Assembly: GCA_900317905.1 (NCBI GenBank)
Contig: ONIN01000012.1
Span: forward strand, 1 to 56,478
Source of the DNA: an uncultured Eubacteriales bacterium
GTDB lineage: Bacteria; Bacillota; Clostridia; Oscillospirales; Oscillospiraceae
Reading direction: 5' to 3'
DNA: 56,478 bases
Part shown: piece after piece, positions 24,851 to 32,171 of the stretch
Layout of the letters: each line of letters opens with the position of its first letter
Numbering within the stretch: the first letter of the stretch is position 1
Made by a program: the position numbers and the translations under genes
Notes under the pieces: model-generated
Database searches by the model: none
Seen by the model: the letters and a program-made list of their open reading frames with translations, nothing else
What the model was told of the DNA's origin: nothing

Positions 24851-24929
24851 GAAAAGGTAATAGTCATTTGTGCTGACATTCTGTTCAATGAAACCTGCCC
24901 GCACAGACGACTGTGCGGCATTTTGTTTG
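24838..24929 (+). promoter_or_regulatory. Attenuator: pause hairpin and terminator before the ABC transporter
   Basis: Hairpin 1:2 is CTATTACTTTT (24838-24848, inside the Tyr/Phe codons) pairing with AAAAGGTAATAG (24852-24863), loop GAG, one bulged G. The terminator is CCGCACAG (24899-24906)/CTGTGCGG (24911-24918), loop ACGA, then CATTTTGTTTG. A candidate antiterminator pairs TTTGTGC (24867-24873) with GCACAGA (24901-24907), 6 Watson-Crick pairs and one G-U. If the ribosome stalls on Tyr codons, 24852-24863 is freed and can form a bulged stem with 24874-24880 that presents TTTGTGC in its loop. The hairpins are seen; the switching is inference. Confidence 0.65.
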
Positions 24930-24970
24930 CCATGGAAATGACCGATTTGTAAAACTTAGGAGGACAAATC

Positions 24971-25975
24971 ATGAAAAAGATCACCGCACTGGTGCTGGCC
25001 GCTCTGATGCTGTTCGCTCTGGCAGCCTGCGGAAACTCCAGCACCCCCGCCGGCAGCGCTGACGCTGTCGACGCTGTCACCCCCGCTGAGGGCGACGTGT
25101 TCACCGTTGGTGTCTGCCAGCTGGTGCAGCACCCCGCTCTGGATGCCGCCACCCAGGGCTTCGTTGATGTTCTGGAAGAGACCTTCGGCGAAGGCAACGT
25201 CGTTGTCGACGTGCAGAACGCCTCCGGCGACAGCGCCAACTGCGCCACCATCTGCAGCGGCTTCGTCTCTGAGGGCGTCGACCTGATTCTGGCCAACGCC
25301 ACCCCCGCGCTGCAGGCTGCCGCCGCCGCCACCAACACCATCCCCGTGCTGGGCACCTCCATCACCGAGTACGGCGTGGCTCTGGAGATCGCTGATTTCG
25401 ACGGCACCGTCGGCACCAACGTCTCCGGCACCTCCGACCTGGCCCCGCTGGATCAGCAGGCCGCCATGGTCACCGAGCTGTTCCCGGACGCCGAGAACGT
25501 GGGCATCCTCTACTGCTCCGGCGAGCCCAACAGCGTCTACCAGGCTGATGTCGTCAAGGCCGAGCTGGAGAAGGCCGGTCTGACCGTGAACGTCTACACC
25601 TTCGCTGACTCCAACGACGTCTCCTCCGTTGCTGCCCAGGCCTGCGACGAGAACGACGTGCTCTACATCCCCACCGATAACACCGCCGCCAACTGCGCCG
25701 AAGCCATCAACAACGTGGCCCAGCCCGCCGGCGTGCCCATCGTTGCCGGTGAGGAAGGCCTCTGCGCCGGCTGCGGCGTTGCGACCCTCTCCATCGACTA
25801 CTACGAGCTGGGCCGCACCACCGGTGAGATGGCCGTGCAGATCCTCAACGGCGAGTCCGATGTCTCCCAGATGGCCATTGAGTACTATCCCAACCCCGTC
25901 AAGAAGTACGACGCTGAGCGCTGCGCCGCTCTGAACGTCACCGTTCCCGACGACTTCACCGCCATCGAGGGATAA
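24971..25975 (+). CDS. ABC transporter substrate-binding lipoprotein, TrpX family
   Basis: 334-residue solute-binding lipoprotein of the PF04392 family (COG2984; the TrpX type). Signal peptide with lipobox L-A-A-C, C20 being lipidated. Two Rossmann-like lobes follow: T-V-G-V-C-Q-L-V-Q-H-P-A-L-D-A-A near residue 45 and NVGILYCSGEPNSVYQAD near 180. TrpX-type proteins in streptococci and other Firmicutes are associated with tryptophan transport, whereas the Tyr/Phe-rich leader upstream suggests tyrosine or phenylalanine here. GGAGGAC ribosome site 8 bases away. Codon use is strongly biased to C-ending and alanine GCT/GCC codons, as in a highly expressed gene. Confidence 0.85.
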   Translation: MKKITALVLAALMLFALAACGNSSTPAGSADAVDAVTPAEGDVFTVGVCQLVQHPALDAATQGFVDVLEETFGEGNVVVDVQNASGDSANCATICSGFVSEGVDLILANATPALQAAAAATNTIPVLGTSITEYGVALEIADFDGTVGTNVSGTSDLAPLDQQAAMVTELFPDAENVGILYCSGEPNSVYQADVVKAELEKAGLTVNVYTFADSNDVSSVAAQACDENDVLYIPTDNTAANCAEAINNVAQPAGVPIVAGEEGLCAGCGVATLSIDYYELGRTTGEMAVQILNGESDVSQMAIEYYPNPVKKYDAERCAALNVTVPDDFTAIEG

Positions 25976-25988
25976 TCCTTCCAATCCA

Positions 25989-26018
25989 GGAAAAGCCGCA
26001 CTGCGGTGCGGCTTTTCC
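25989..26018 (+). terminator. Strong hairpin between lipoprotein and permease genes
   Basis: 13-bp stem GGAAAAGCCGCAC/GTGCGGCTTTTCC with loop TGCG. The T-run is part of the stem and only TA follows, so it may be a partial terminator or a 3'-end stabiliser that lets the lipoprotein be made in excess over the permease and ATPase. Confidence 0.6.
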
Positions 26019-26027
26019 TATGTGGAA

Positions 26028-26063
26028 CCATGACCAAAGCATTGGAGCCTGTTTTGGTCATGG
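26028..26063 (+). repeat. 11-bp inverted repeat in the leader of the permease gene
   Basis: CCATGACCAAA (26028-26038) and TTTGGTCATGG (26053-26063) flank 14 bases. It could be an RNA hairpin or a protein-binding site; no U-tract follows. Confidence 0.6.
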
Positions 26064-26102
26064 CTCCGCGCATTATCTTAGTAAGAAAGAGGACGAACTG
26101 CT

Positions 26103-27083
26103 ATGAATCTATCACTCATGGCCGCCGGGCTGAGCTTACCGAATCTGATCGGACGGCTTCCGGGCGGCGTGGCACAGGGCATCATCTGGGGCATCATGGC
26201 GCTGGGTGTGTACATCACCTTCCGGCTGCTGGATGTGGCCGATCTGACGGTGGACGGATCCTTCACCACCGGCGGCGCCGTGACCGTCATGCTGATCCTG
26301 GCGGGCAAGCCCGCGTGGCTGGCGCTGCTGATCGCACTGATCGCGGGACTGCTGGCGGGCCTGGTCACCGGCCTGCTGCACACCAAGCTGGGCATCCCGG
26401 CGATCCTCTCCGGCATCCTGACCCAGTTTGCGCTGTACTCCATCAACCTGCGCATCATGGGCATGAGCGCCAACAAGCCGGTGAACCCGGACCGCTACAG
26501 CCTGCTGCTGACGGCCCGCACCGTGCCCATGGCCATTTTGGTGGGCGCCATTTTTGCCATTGCCATCATCGCGATCCTGTACTGGTACTTCGGCACCGAG
26601 CAGGGCTCCGCCATCCGCTCCACCGGCTCCAACCCCAATATGAGCCGGGCCCAGGGCATCAACATCAACAACATGAAGGTGCTGGGTCTGAGCCTCTCCA
26701 ACGGCCTCGTGGCCCTCTCCGGCGGTCTCATGAGCCAGTATCAGGGCTTCGCGGACATCAACATGGGCCGCGGCGCCATCGTCATCGGTCTCGCCGCCGT
26801 CATCATCGGCGAGGTGCTCTGCGATGCCTTCTTCCGCAAGGGCAGCAGCTTCTATACCCGACTGACCTTCGTGGTGCTGGGCGGCATCGCCTACTACATC
26901 GTCATGGTCATCATCCTCTGGCTGAAGCTGGACTCCAACGACCTGAAGCTGTTCACCGCCGTGCTGGTCGCCATCTTCCTGGCGGTGCCCTATCTGCAGG
27001 CCCAGCGGCGCAGCTCCTACCTGCTGGCGGGCCGCCGCAGCGCAGCCTTTTTGAAGGGAAAGGAGGCTGGGAAGGATGCTTAA
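26103..27083 (+). CDS. ABC transporter permease (TrpY-type)
   Basis: 326 residues, about nine hydrophobic segments, of the BPD_transp_2 superfamily (COG4120). The conserved segment LLDVADLTVDGSFTTGGAV early in the protein and the L-G-I-P-A-I-L-S-G-I-L-T-Q region are typical for this uncharacterised amino-acid/sugar-type permease group. It forms the membrane channel for the lipoprotein-captured substrate. The last 8 bases overlap the ATPase gene. Ribosome site GAGGA lies 10 bases from the ATG. Confidence 0.85.
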   Translation: MNLSLMAAGLSLPNLIGRLPGGVAQGIIWGIMALGVYITFRLLDVADLTVDGSFTTGGAVTVMLILAGKPAWLALLIALIAGLLAGLVTGLLHTKLGIPAILSGILTQFALYSINLRIMGMSANKPVNPDRYSLLLTARTVPMAILVGAIFAIAIIAILYWYFGTEQGSAIRSTGSNPNMSRAQGININNMKVLGLSLSNGLVALSGGLMSQYQGFADINMGRGAIVIGLAAVIIGEVLCDAFFRKGSSFYTRLTFVVLGGIAYYIVMVIILWLKLDSNDLKLFTAVLVAIFLAVPYLQAQRRSSYLLAGRRSAAFLKGKEAGKDA

Positions 27084-27876
27084 ACTGCACCAGGTCTCCA
27101 AGACCTTCAACCCCGGGACCATCAACGAAAAGAAGGCCCTGAAGAACATCGACCTCCATCTGGAGCCCGGCGATTTCGTCACCGTCATCGGCGGCAACGG
27201 CGCCGGCAAGAGCACTATGCTCAACGCGGTGGCCGGCGTCTGGCCCGTGGACAGCGGCGCCATCCTCATCGACGGCGTGAATGTCACCGGCATGCAGGAG
27301 CACCAGCGTGCTCAGTTCATCGGCCGCGTGTTCCAGGATCCCATGACCGGCACCGCGCCGAATATGCAGATCATCGAGAATCTGGCTCTGGCCGCCCGCC
27401 GCGGCAAGAAGCGCGGTCTCAGCTGGGGCGTCACCAAGGCGGAAAAAGAGGAATACGCCGAGAAGCTGAAGATCCTGGGCTTGGGTCTGGAGGATCGCCT
27501 CACTGCCAAGGTAGGCCTGCTCTCCGGCGGCCAGCGTCAGGCGCTGACCCTGCTGATGGCCTCCATGCAGCACCCGAAGCTGCTGCTTCTGGACGAGCAC
27601 ACTGCGGCGCTGGATCCCACCACCGCCGCCAAGGTGCTGGAGCTCAGCGACAAGATCATCTCCAGAGACAAGCTCACGGCCCTGATGATCACCCACAACA
27701 TGAAGGACGCCATTCGCCACGGCAACCGGCTGATCATGATGAACGAGGGCGAGATCATCCTGGACGTGAAGGGTGAGGAGAAACAGCACCTGACCAAGCA
27801 CGATCTGATGGACAAGTTCGCGGAGCTGGCAGGCACCACTCTGGACTCCGACGAGATCCTGCTTTCGAAAAATTAA
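27076..27876 (+). CDS. ABC transporter ATP-binding protein (TrpZ-type)
   Basis: 266-residue ATPase of the COG1101 group. Walker A GGNGAGKST, Q-loop VFQDPMTGTAPN (with the T-A-P longer Q-loop segment found in this group), signature LSGGQRQALTL, Walker B LLLDEHTAALDP, and switch H in MMITHNMKD. Translation is coupled to the permease by overlap, with AAAGGAGG inside the permease end. It drives uptake. It ends in a terminator that abuts spoVAD. Confidence 0.92.
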   Translation: MLKLHQVSKTFNPGTINEKKALKNIDLHLEPGDFVTVIGGNGAGKSTMLNAVAGVWPVDSGAILIDGVNVTGMQEHQRAQFIGRVFQDPMTGTAPNMQIIENLALAARRGKKRGLSWGVTKAEKEEYAEKLKILGLGLEDRLTAKVGLLSGGQRQALTLLMASMQHPKLLLLDEHTAALDPTTAAKVLELSDKIISRDKLTALMITHNMKDAIRHGNRLIMMNEGEIILDVKGEEKQHLTKHDLMDKFAELAGTTLDSDEILLSKN

Positions 27877-27887
27877 AGCATAAAATT

Positions 27888-27925
27888 TCACCTTCTGCGC
27901 AAGCTGATGCAGAAGGTGATTTTTT
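27888..27925 (+). terminator. Terminator of the ABC operon, also containing the spoVAD ribosome site
   Basis: 11-bp stem TCACCTTCTGC/GCAGAAGGTGA with a 10-base loop, then TTTTTT, and the next three bases are the spoVAD ATG. The 3' arm AGAAGGTGA resembles a Shine-Dalgarno at the right distance (about 6 bases). Confidence 0.8.
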
Positions 27926-28939
27926 ATGAAGAAAAACGGACACACCGTGGTGTTTTCGTCTCCGGTGGTCATCCGCGCCTCCGCCGCCGTGGTGGGGCAG
28001 AAGGAGGCGGAGGGCCCCCTGGGGGAATGGTTCGACCAGCGGGAGCCGGACGCGTATTTCGGAGAAAAGACCTGGGAGCAGGCGGAGAGCGCCATGCTGC
28101 TCCGGAGTCTGGAGCTGGCCTGCGACAAGGCGGGCCTTTCCATGGAGCGGCTGGACTATCTGCTCTCCGGGGATCTGCAGAACCAGTGCGCCGGGGCGGC
28201 CTACGCCATGCGCAGCACCGGCAGACCCTACTTCGGCCTCTACGGCGCCTGCTCCACCATGGCGGAGAGTTTAAGCTTGGGGGCGATCCTGCTGGCTGCC
28301 GGATGCGCGGAAACATGCGCCGCCCTCACCAGCTCCCACTACTGCACCGCCGAGCGGCAGTATCGGTTCCCGCTGTCCTACGGCGGCGTGCGGACGCCGA
28401 CCGCCCAGTGGACGGTCACCGGCGCCGGGGCGTTCATCCTGGGTAAGCAGGGGAGCGGTCCCCGGATCACCGCCGCCACCACCGGCATCATCGTGGACGC
28501 CGGGGTGAAGGACATGACCAACATGGGCGCCGCCATGGCCCCGGCGGCCTATGACACCCTGAAAAAGCATTTCGAGGACACCGGGCGCGGGCCGGAGTAC
28601 TACGACCTCATCGTCACCGGGGATCTGGGCCACATCGGCCACGCCGCGGTCTGCGAGCTGTTTCAGAGAGACGGCGTGGAGCTGGGAAAGCGCTATGACG
28701 ACTGCGGCCGCATGATCTTCGACCGGGAGCGGCAGGATGTCCACGGCGGCGGCAGCGGCGCCGGCTGCAGCGCCTCGGTGCTGGCGGGGCATCTGATGAA
28801 GCTGCTGGAGGCGGGGGAGCTGCGCCGTCTGCTCTTCGCCGCCACCGGCGCCCTCATGAGCCCCACGGCCTCCATGCAGGGGCAGTCCATCCCCGGCATC
28901 TGCCACGCCGTGAGCATTGAAGGAGTTGACACCGTATGA
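27926..28939 (+). CDS. spoVAD: Stage V sporulation protein AD
   Basis: 337 residues. Part of the SpoVA channel that loads dipicolinic acid into the forespore and releases it at germination; AD is the DPA-binding, thiolase-fold subunit on the forespore side. It begins MKKNGHTVVFSSPVVIRASAAVVG, and has the family segments GEKTWEQAESAML, YGACSTMAESLS, and TSSHYCTAERQYRFP-L-x-YG. The ATG lies immediately after the T-run of the ABC terminator. I see no convincing SigG promoter, although transcription from a compartment-specific one is expected. spoVAC, which normally precedes it, is absent here. Overlaps spoVAE by 4 bases. Confidence 0.93.
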   Translation: MKKNGHTVVFSSPVVIRASAAVVGQKEAEGPLGEWFDQREPDAYFGEKTWEQAESAMLLRSLELACDKAGLSMERLDYLLSGDLQNQCAGAAYAMRSTGRPYFGLYGACSTMAESLSLGAILLAAGCAETCAALTSSHYCTAERQYRFPLSYGGVRTPTAQWTVTGAGAFILGKQGSGPRITAATTGIIVDAGVKDMTNMGAAMAPAAYDTLKKHFEDTGRGPEYYDLIVTGDLGHIGHAAVCELFQRDGVELGKRYDDCGRMIFDRERQDVHGGGSGAGCSASVLAGHLMKLLEAGELRRLLFAATGALMSPTASMQGQSIPGICHAVSIEGVDTV

Positions 28940-29292
28940 TCTATCTGAAAGCCTTTCTGATCGGCGGGCTGCTGTGCGCCGTCGGCCAGATCATCATCGA
29001 CCGGACGAATCTGACTCCGGCCCGGATCCTCTCCGGCTATGTGGTGGCGGGGGTGATCCTCAGCGCCGTAGGTCTCTACCAGCCGCTGGCGGACTTCGCC
29101 GGGGCGGGCGCCAGCGTGCCGCTGACGGGCTTCGGCCACCTGATGGCAAAGGGCGTCCGGGAGGCGGTCTCCGAGCAGGGATGGCTGGGGGTCTTCACCG
29201 GCGGCTTCCACGCCGGCGCCGGAGGCGTCTGCGCCGCGGTGTTTTTCGCGCTGCTGGCGGCCATGTTCTTCCGCGCCAAGGCGAAAAAGTGA
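28936..29292 (+). CDS. spoVAE: Stage V sporulation protein AE
   Basis: 118-residue membrane protein of the SpoVAC/SpoVAEB family, a component of the dipicolinate channel in the inner spore membrane. Three to four hydrophobic segments with the signatures GGLLCAVGQIIID and LTGFGHLMAKGV. Overlap ATGA with spoVAD and ribosome site AAGGAG. It is probably the last gene in its transcript. Confidence 0.92.
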   Translation: MIYLKAFLIGGLLCAVGQIIIDRTNLTPARILSGYVVAGVILSAVGLYQPLADFAGAGASVPLTGFGHLMAKGVREAVSEQGWLGVFTGGFHAGAGGVCAAVFFALLAAMFFRAKAKK

Positions 29293-29299
29293 TGCGCAT

Positions 29300-29337
29300 A
29301 AAAAACCGCGCGCTGCAGAGAAATCTGCAGCGCGCGG
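29300..29337 (-). terminator. Terminator of the TetR gene
   Basis: 14-bp perfect stem CCGCGCGCTGCAGA/TCTGCAGCGCGCGG with a 4-base loop; the minus strand runs into TTTTTT. Plus-strand readthrough from spoVAE would meet the stem but no U-tract. Confidence 0.8.
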
Positions 29338-29351
29338 CGGCATAATCATGT

Positions 29352-29903
29352 TTATTTCTGCATGGATCTGAGGATGGCGGGGATGGAATTGAGCGCGGTA
29401 TCCAAGGTCTTGCGATAGTCATCATCATGAACCATCTCTTCACCGGTCCACTCCACCATGATGCCGAAGAACAGGTAGGCGATCACATGCGCCACCGTGT
29501 CCTGATCCTCCTTGGAGACGCCCTGGGCCTCGGGCATGGCGGCAATATAGTTGCGGGCAATGCGCAGGGAGGTCTGCAGCACGAAGCACTCCAGCTCCTC
29601 CTTACCATAGCCGTGATACATATTCAGGATCACCTGGCGATCGGAGCGGAAATAGCTGGTGAGATTCAAAAACTCGCTGCGCATGTTGTCGACGTCGCCG
29701 TTGCTCTCCAGGAACCGGCTGACCTGCTCATCACAGATATAGCGGGTCAGGGCATAGACGTCGGTGAAATAGTAATAAAAGGTTTTGCGGCTGCAGCCCA
29801 CGGTGTCGGTGATCATCTTGACGGTGATCTTGTCAATGGGATAATCTGCCAGGAGTCGGGTGAACGCAGATGCAATCGCCGCCTTGGTGCGGTTTTGTTT
29901 CAT
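29352..29903 (-). CDS. TetR/AcrR family transcriptional regulator
   Basis: 183-residue repressor. The N-terminal helix-turn-helix is clear (ITVKMITDTVGCSRKTFYYYFTDVYALTRYI, residues about 25-55). The C-terminal half is all-helical and of the DhaS/TetR_C_7-like type, with no identified ligand. It is expressed alone and divergent to htpG. A 24-base palindrome just upstream of its start (29919-29942) overlaps its likely promoter and suggests autorepression. No regulated transporter is adjacent, so the target is unknown. Confidence 0.87.
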   Translation of the reverse strand: MKQNRTKAAIASAFTRLLADYPIDKITVKMITDTVGCSRKTFYYYFTDVYALTRYICDEQVSRFLESNGDVDNMRSEFLNLTSYFRSDRQVILNMYHGYGKEELECFVLQTSLRIARNYIAAMPEAQGVSKEDQDTVAHVIAYLFFGIMVEWTGEEMVHDDDYRKTLDTALNSIPAILRSMQK

Positions 29904-29918
29904 TCTTCTTCCTCCATA

Positions 29919-29942
29919 ACATTATTGTTTCTAAAATAATGT
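29919..29942 (-). promoter_or_regulatory. Palindromic operator candidate of the TetR gene
   Basis: ACATTATT (29919-29926) and AATAATGT (29935-29942) flank 8 bases, about 15 bases before the start codon. A weak promoter (TTGCGG, 17 bases, TATTTT) on the minus strand overlaps the palindrome, as for a TetR self-repression site. Confidence 0.55.
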
Positions 29943-30086
29943 TTATTGTATTTTACCGCAAAGCTGACAGAAAAGCATCTCCCAAGAGCGAAAATGTGTA
30001 ACATTTTTTTGGAGAATTTTGACTGGGTATTTCTTCCTGTTTTGTGGAAAATGCTCATTCTGAATATTTTTTCCGTTTCCAAAAAA

Positions 30087-30122
30087 GTTACAATTGGATT
30101 GGGGCGGAAAGGTTGCAATTGG
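30087..30122 (+). repeat. Direct repeat before the htpG promoter
   Basis: GTTACAATTGG (30087-30097) and GTTGCAATTGG (30112-30122) match at 10 of 11 bases, 25 bases apart; the second covers the -35 box. No CIRCE element is present. The rest of the 29943-30112 stretch holds only a weak AT-rich hairpin. Confidence 0.45.
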
Positions 30123-30141
30123 CATGAAAATACGTTATAAT
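30113..30141 (+). promoter_or_regulatory. Promoter of htpG
   Basis: TTGCAA (30113-30118), 17-base spacer, TATAAT (30136-30141). Confidence 0.8.
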
Positions 30142-30219
30142 ATTCTGACTCAATATGGGAGGACTATGCCCGCCCGGAGTTTTTGATTCGTAATTCAATT
30201 TTTGGAGGCATATAGAACC

Positions 30220-32136
30220 ATGGCAAAGAAACAGTTCAAAGCAGAGAGTAAAAAGCTTTTGGACATGATGATCAACTCGATCTACACCCACAAGGAGATC
30301 TTCCTGCGTGAGATCATCTCCAACGCCTCTGACGCCATCGACAAGCTGTGCTACCTGTCCCTGACCGACGAGAACGTGGGCATGGAGCGGGGCGACTTCA
30401 AGATCCGCATCGACGTGGACAAGGAAAAGCGTCTGATCACCGTCTCCGACAACGGCATCGGCATGACCAAGGAGGAGCTGGAGCAGAACCTGGGCGTCAT
30501 CGCCCGCAGCGGCTCCCTCCGCTTCAAGGACGGTCTGGAGGAGGACGAGCAGGAGAACGCCGCCATTGACATCATCGGCCAGTTCGGCGTGGGCTTCTAT
30601 TCTTCCTTCATGGTCTCCGACGAGGTCACCGTGATCACCAAGGCCTACGGCTCCGACCAGGCCTACAAGTGGGTCTCCACCGGCACCGACGGCTACACCA
30701 TCACCGAGACCGAGAAGGAGAAGGTGGGCACCGACGTCATCATGCACATCAAAGAGGATGCCGACGGGGAGAAGTACAGCACCTATCTGGAAAACTGGAA
30801 GATCATGATGCTGGTGCGCAAGTACAGCGACTATGTCCGCTGGCCCATCGTCATGGAGGTGGAGCACAACGAGCTGGTGGAAACCGGCGAGACTGACGAA
30901 AACGGCAAGCCCAAGACGAAGATGGAGAACACCTGGGTGGAGGAGACCATCAACTCCATGGTCCCCATCTGGCAGCGCAGCCGGCAGGAGGCCACTGACG
31001 AAGAGTGCATCGAGTTCTATAAAGACAAATACAAGGACAACGACGATCCCATCGCGGTGATCCGCGTCAACGCCGAGGGTCTGATCAGCTACCGGGCGAT
31101 GCTCTTCATCCCCAGCAAGACCCCCCAGAGCTATTATACCCGCGAGAGCGAGCCCGGCCTGGAGCTCTACAGCTCCGGCGTCATGATCATGGACAAGTGC
31201 ACCGACATGCTGCCGGACTGCTTCGCCTTCTGCCGCGGCGTGGTGGACTCCCCGGATCTGAGCCTGAACATCTCCCGCGAGACCCTGCAGCATGACCGCC
31301 AGCTGAAGCTGATCTCCTCCAACCTGGGCAAGAAGGTCAAGGCGGAGCTGAAGAAGCTCATGAAGAACGACCGGGAGAAGTACGAGCAGTTCTACAAGAA
31401 CTTCGGCCAGGTCATGCGCCTGGGCGTCATCAGCGAGTACGGCGAAAAGGTGGACGAGATCAAGGATCTGCTGATGTACAACGTCAGCGAGGACAAGATG
31501 GTCTCCCTCCAGGAGTACGTGGACGCCATGCCCGCCGAGCAGGAGAAGATCTACTACGCCTGCGGCGACAACATGAAGCGTCTGATGAACCTGCCCCAGA
31601 CCGAGCAGCTGCGTCAAAAGGGCTACGACATCCTGTATATGTTCTCCCAGTACGACGAGTATTTCGTGGACACCATGAAGTCCTTCGCGGATAAGCCCTT
31701 CTGCAACATCGCGGTGGAGGATCTGGGTCTGGAGACCGAGGAGCAGAAGCAGGAGACCGAAAAGCAGCAGGAGGAAGCCAAAGACCTGCTGGCCTTCGTC
31801 AAGGAGACTCTGGGCGACGCCATCGAGCGGGCCCAGCTGAGCCACAAGCTGGTCAGCGGCGCCGTGTGCCTGAGCACCGAGGGCGGCGTGACCCTGGAGA
31901 TGGAGCGCTACTTCCGCGCCATGCCCGGCACCCCGGAGCACTTCCGCGCCATCCGCATCCTGGAGTTCAACGGCAATCACCCGGCCTACCTCGCCATGAA
32001 GGAGGCCTTTGAGGCCGGCGACAAGGAGCGGGCTGCCGACATTGCCAGGCTCCTCCACGCCCAGGCCCTGCTGATTGCCGGCGAGCCGCTGGAGGATCCC
32101 GCAGCCTATACCGAACTGGTCTGCAAATTCATCTGA
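30220..32136 (+). CDS. htpG: Molecular chaperone HtpG (Hsp90)
   Basis: 638-residue bacterial Hsp90, cytoplasmic ATP-dependent chaperone. GHKL ATPase at the N-terminus with E-I-I-S-N-A-S-D-A-I-D (the E/N pair), D-N-G-I-G-M, and the G-x-x-G-x-G-F-Y lid element in GQFGVGFYSSF. The middle and dimerisation domains follow normally. The start ATG (MAKKQFKAESK) has GGAGG eleven bases upstream; an in-frame TTG at 30202 would overlap it. It is followed by 35 bases, then hemW. Confidence 0.97.
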   Translation: MAKKQFKAESKKLLDMMINSIYTHKEIFLREIISNASDAIDKLCYLSLTDENVGMERGDFKIRIDVDKEKRLITVSDNGIGMTKEELEQNLGVIARSGSLRFKDGLEEDEQENAAIDIIGQFGVGFYSSFMVSDEVTVITKAYGSDQAYKWVSTGTDGYTITETEKEKVGTDVIMHIKEDADGEKYSTYLENWKIMMLVRKYSDYVRWPIVMEVEHNELVETGETDENGKPKTKMENTWVEETINSMVPIWQRSRQEATDEECIEFYKDKYKDNDDPIAVIRVNAEGLISYRAMLFIPSKTPQSYYTRESEPGLELYSSGVMIMDKCTDMLPDCFAFCRGVVDSPDLSLNISRETLQHDRQLKLISSNLGKKVKAELKKLMKNDREKYEQFYKNFGQVMRLGVISEYGEKVDEIKDLLMYNVSEDKMVSLQEYVDAMPAEQEKIYYACGDNMKRLMNLPQTEQLRQKGYDILYMFSQYDEYFVDTMKSFADKPFCNIAVEDLGLETEEQKQETEKQQEEAKDLLAFVKETLGDAIERAQLSHKLVSGAVCLSTEGGVTLEMERYFRAMPGTPEHFRAIRILEFNGNHPAYLAMKEAFEAGDKERAADIARLLHAQALLIAGEPLEDPAAYTELVCKFI

Positions 32137-32171
32137 TGATTTAATACCCCGACGAAAGGAGTGACAACCGC

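Noticed and set aside
24679-24876. 65-codon frame with a Leu run (ILLLLLLRK) overlapping the leader peptide
   Set aside because: Its start lies upstream of the promoter and no start or ribosome site for the frame occurs in the transcript; the FYYYYF frame has both.
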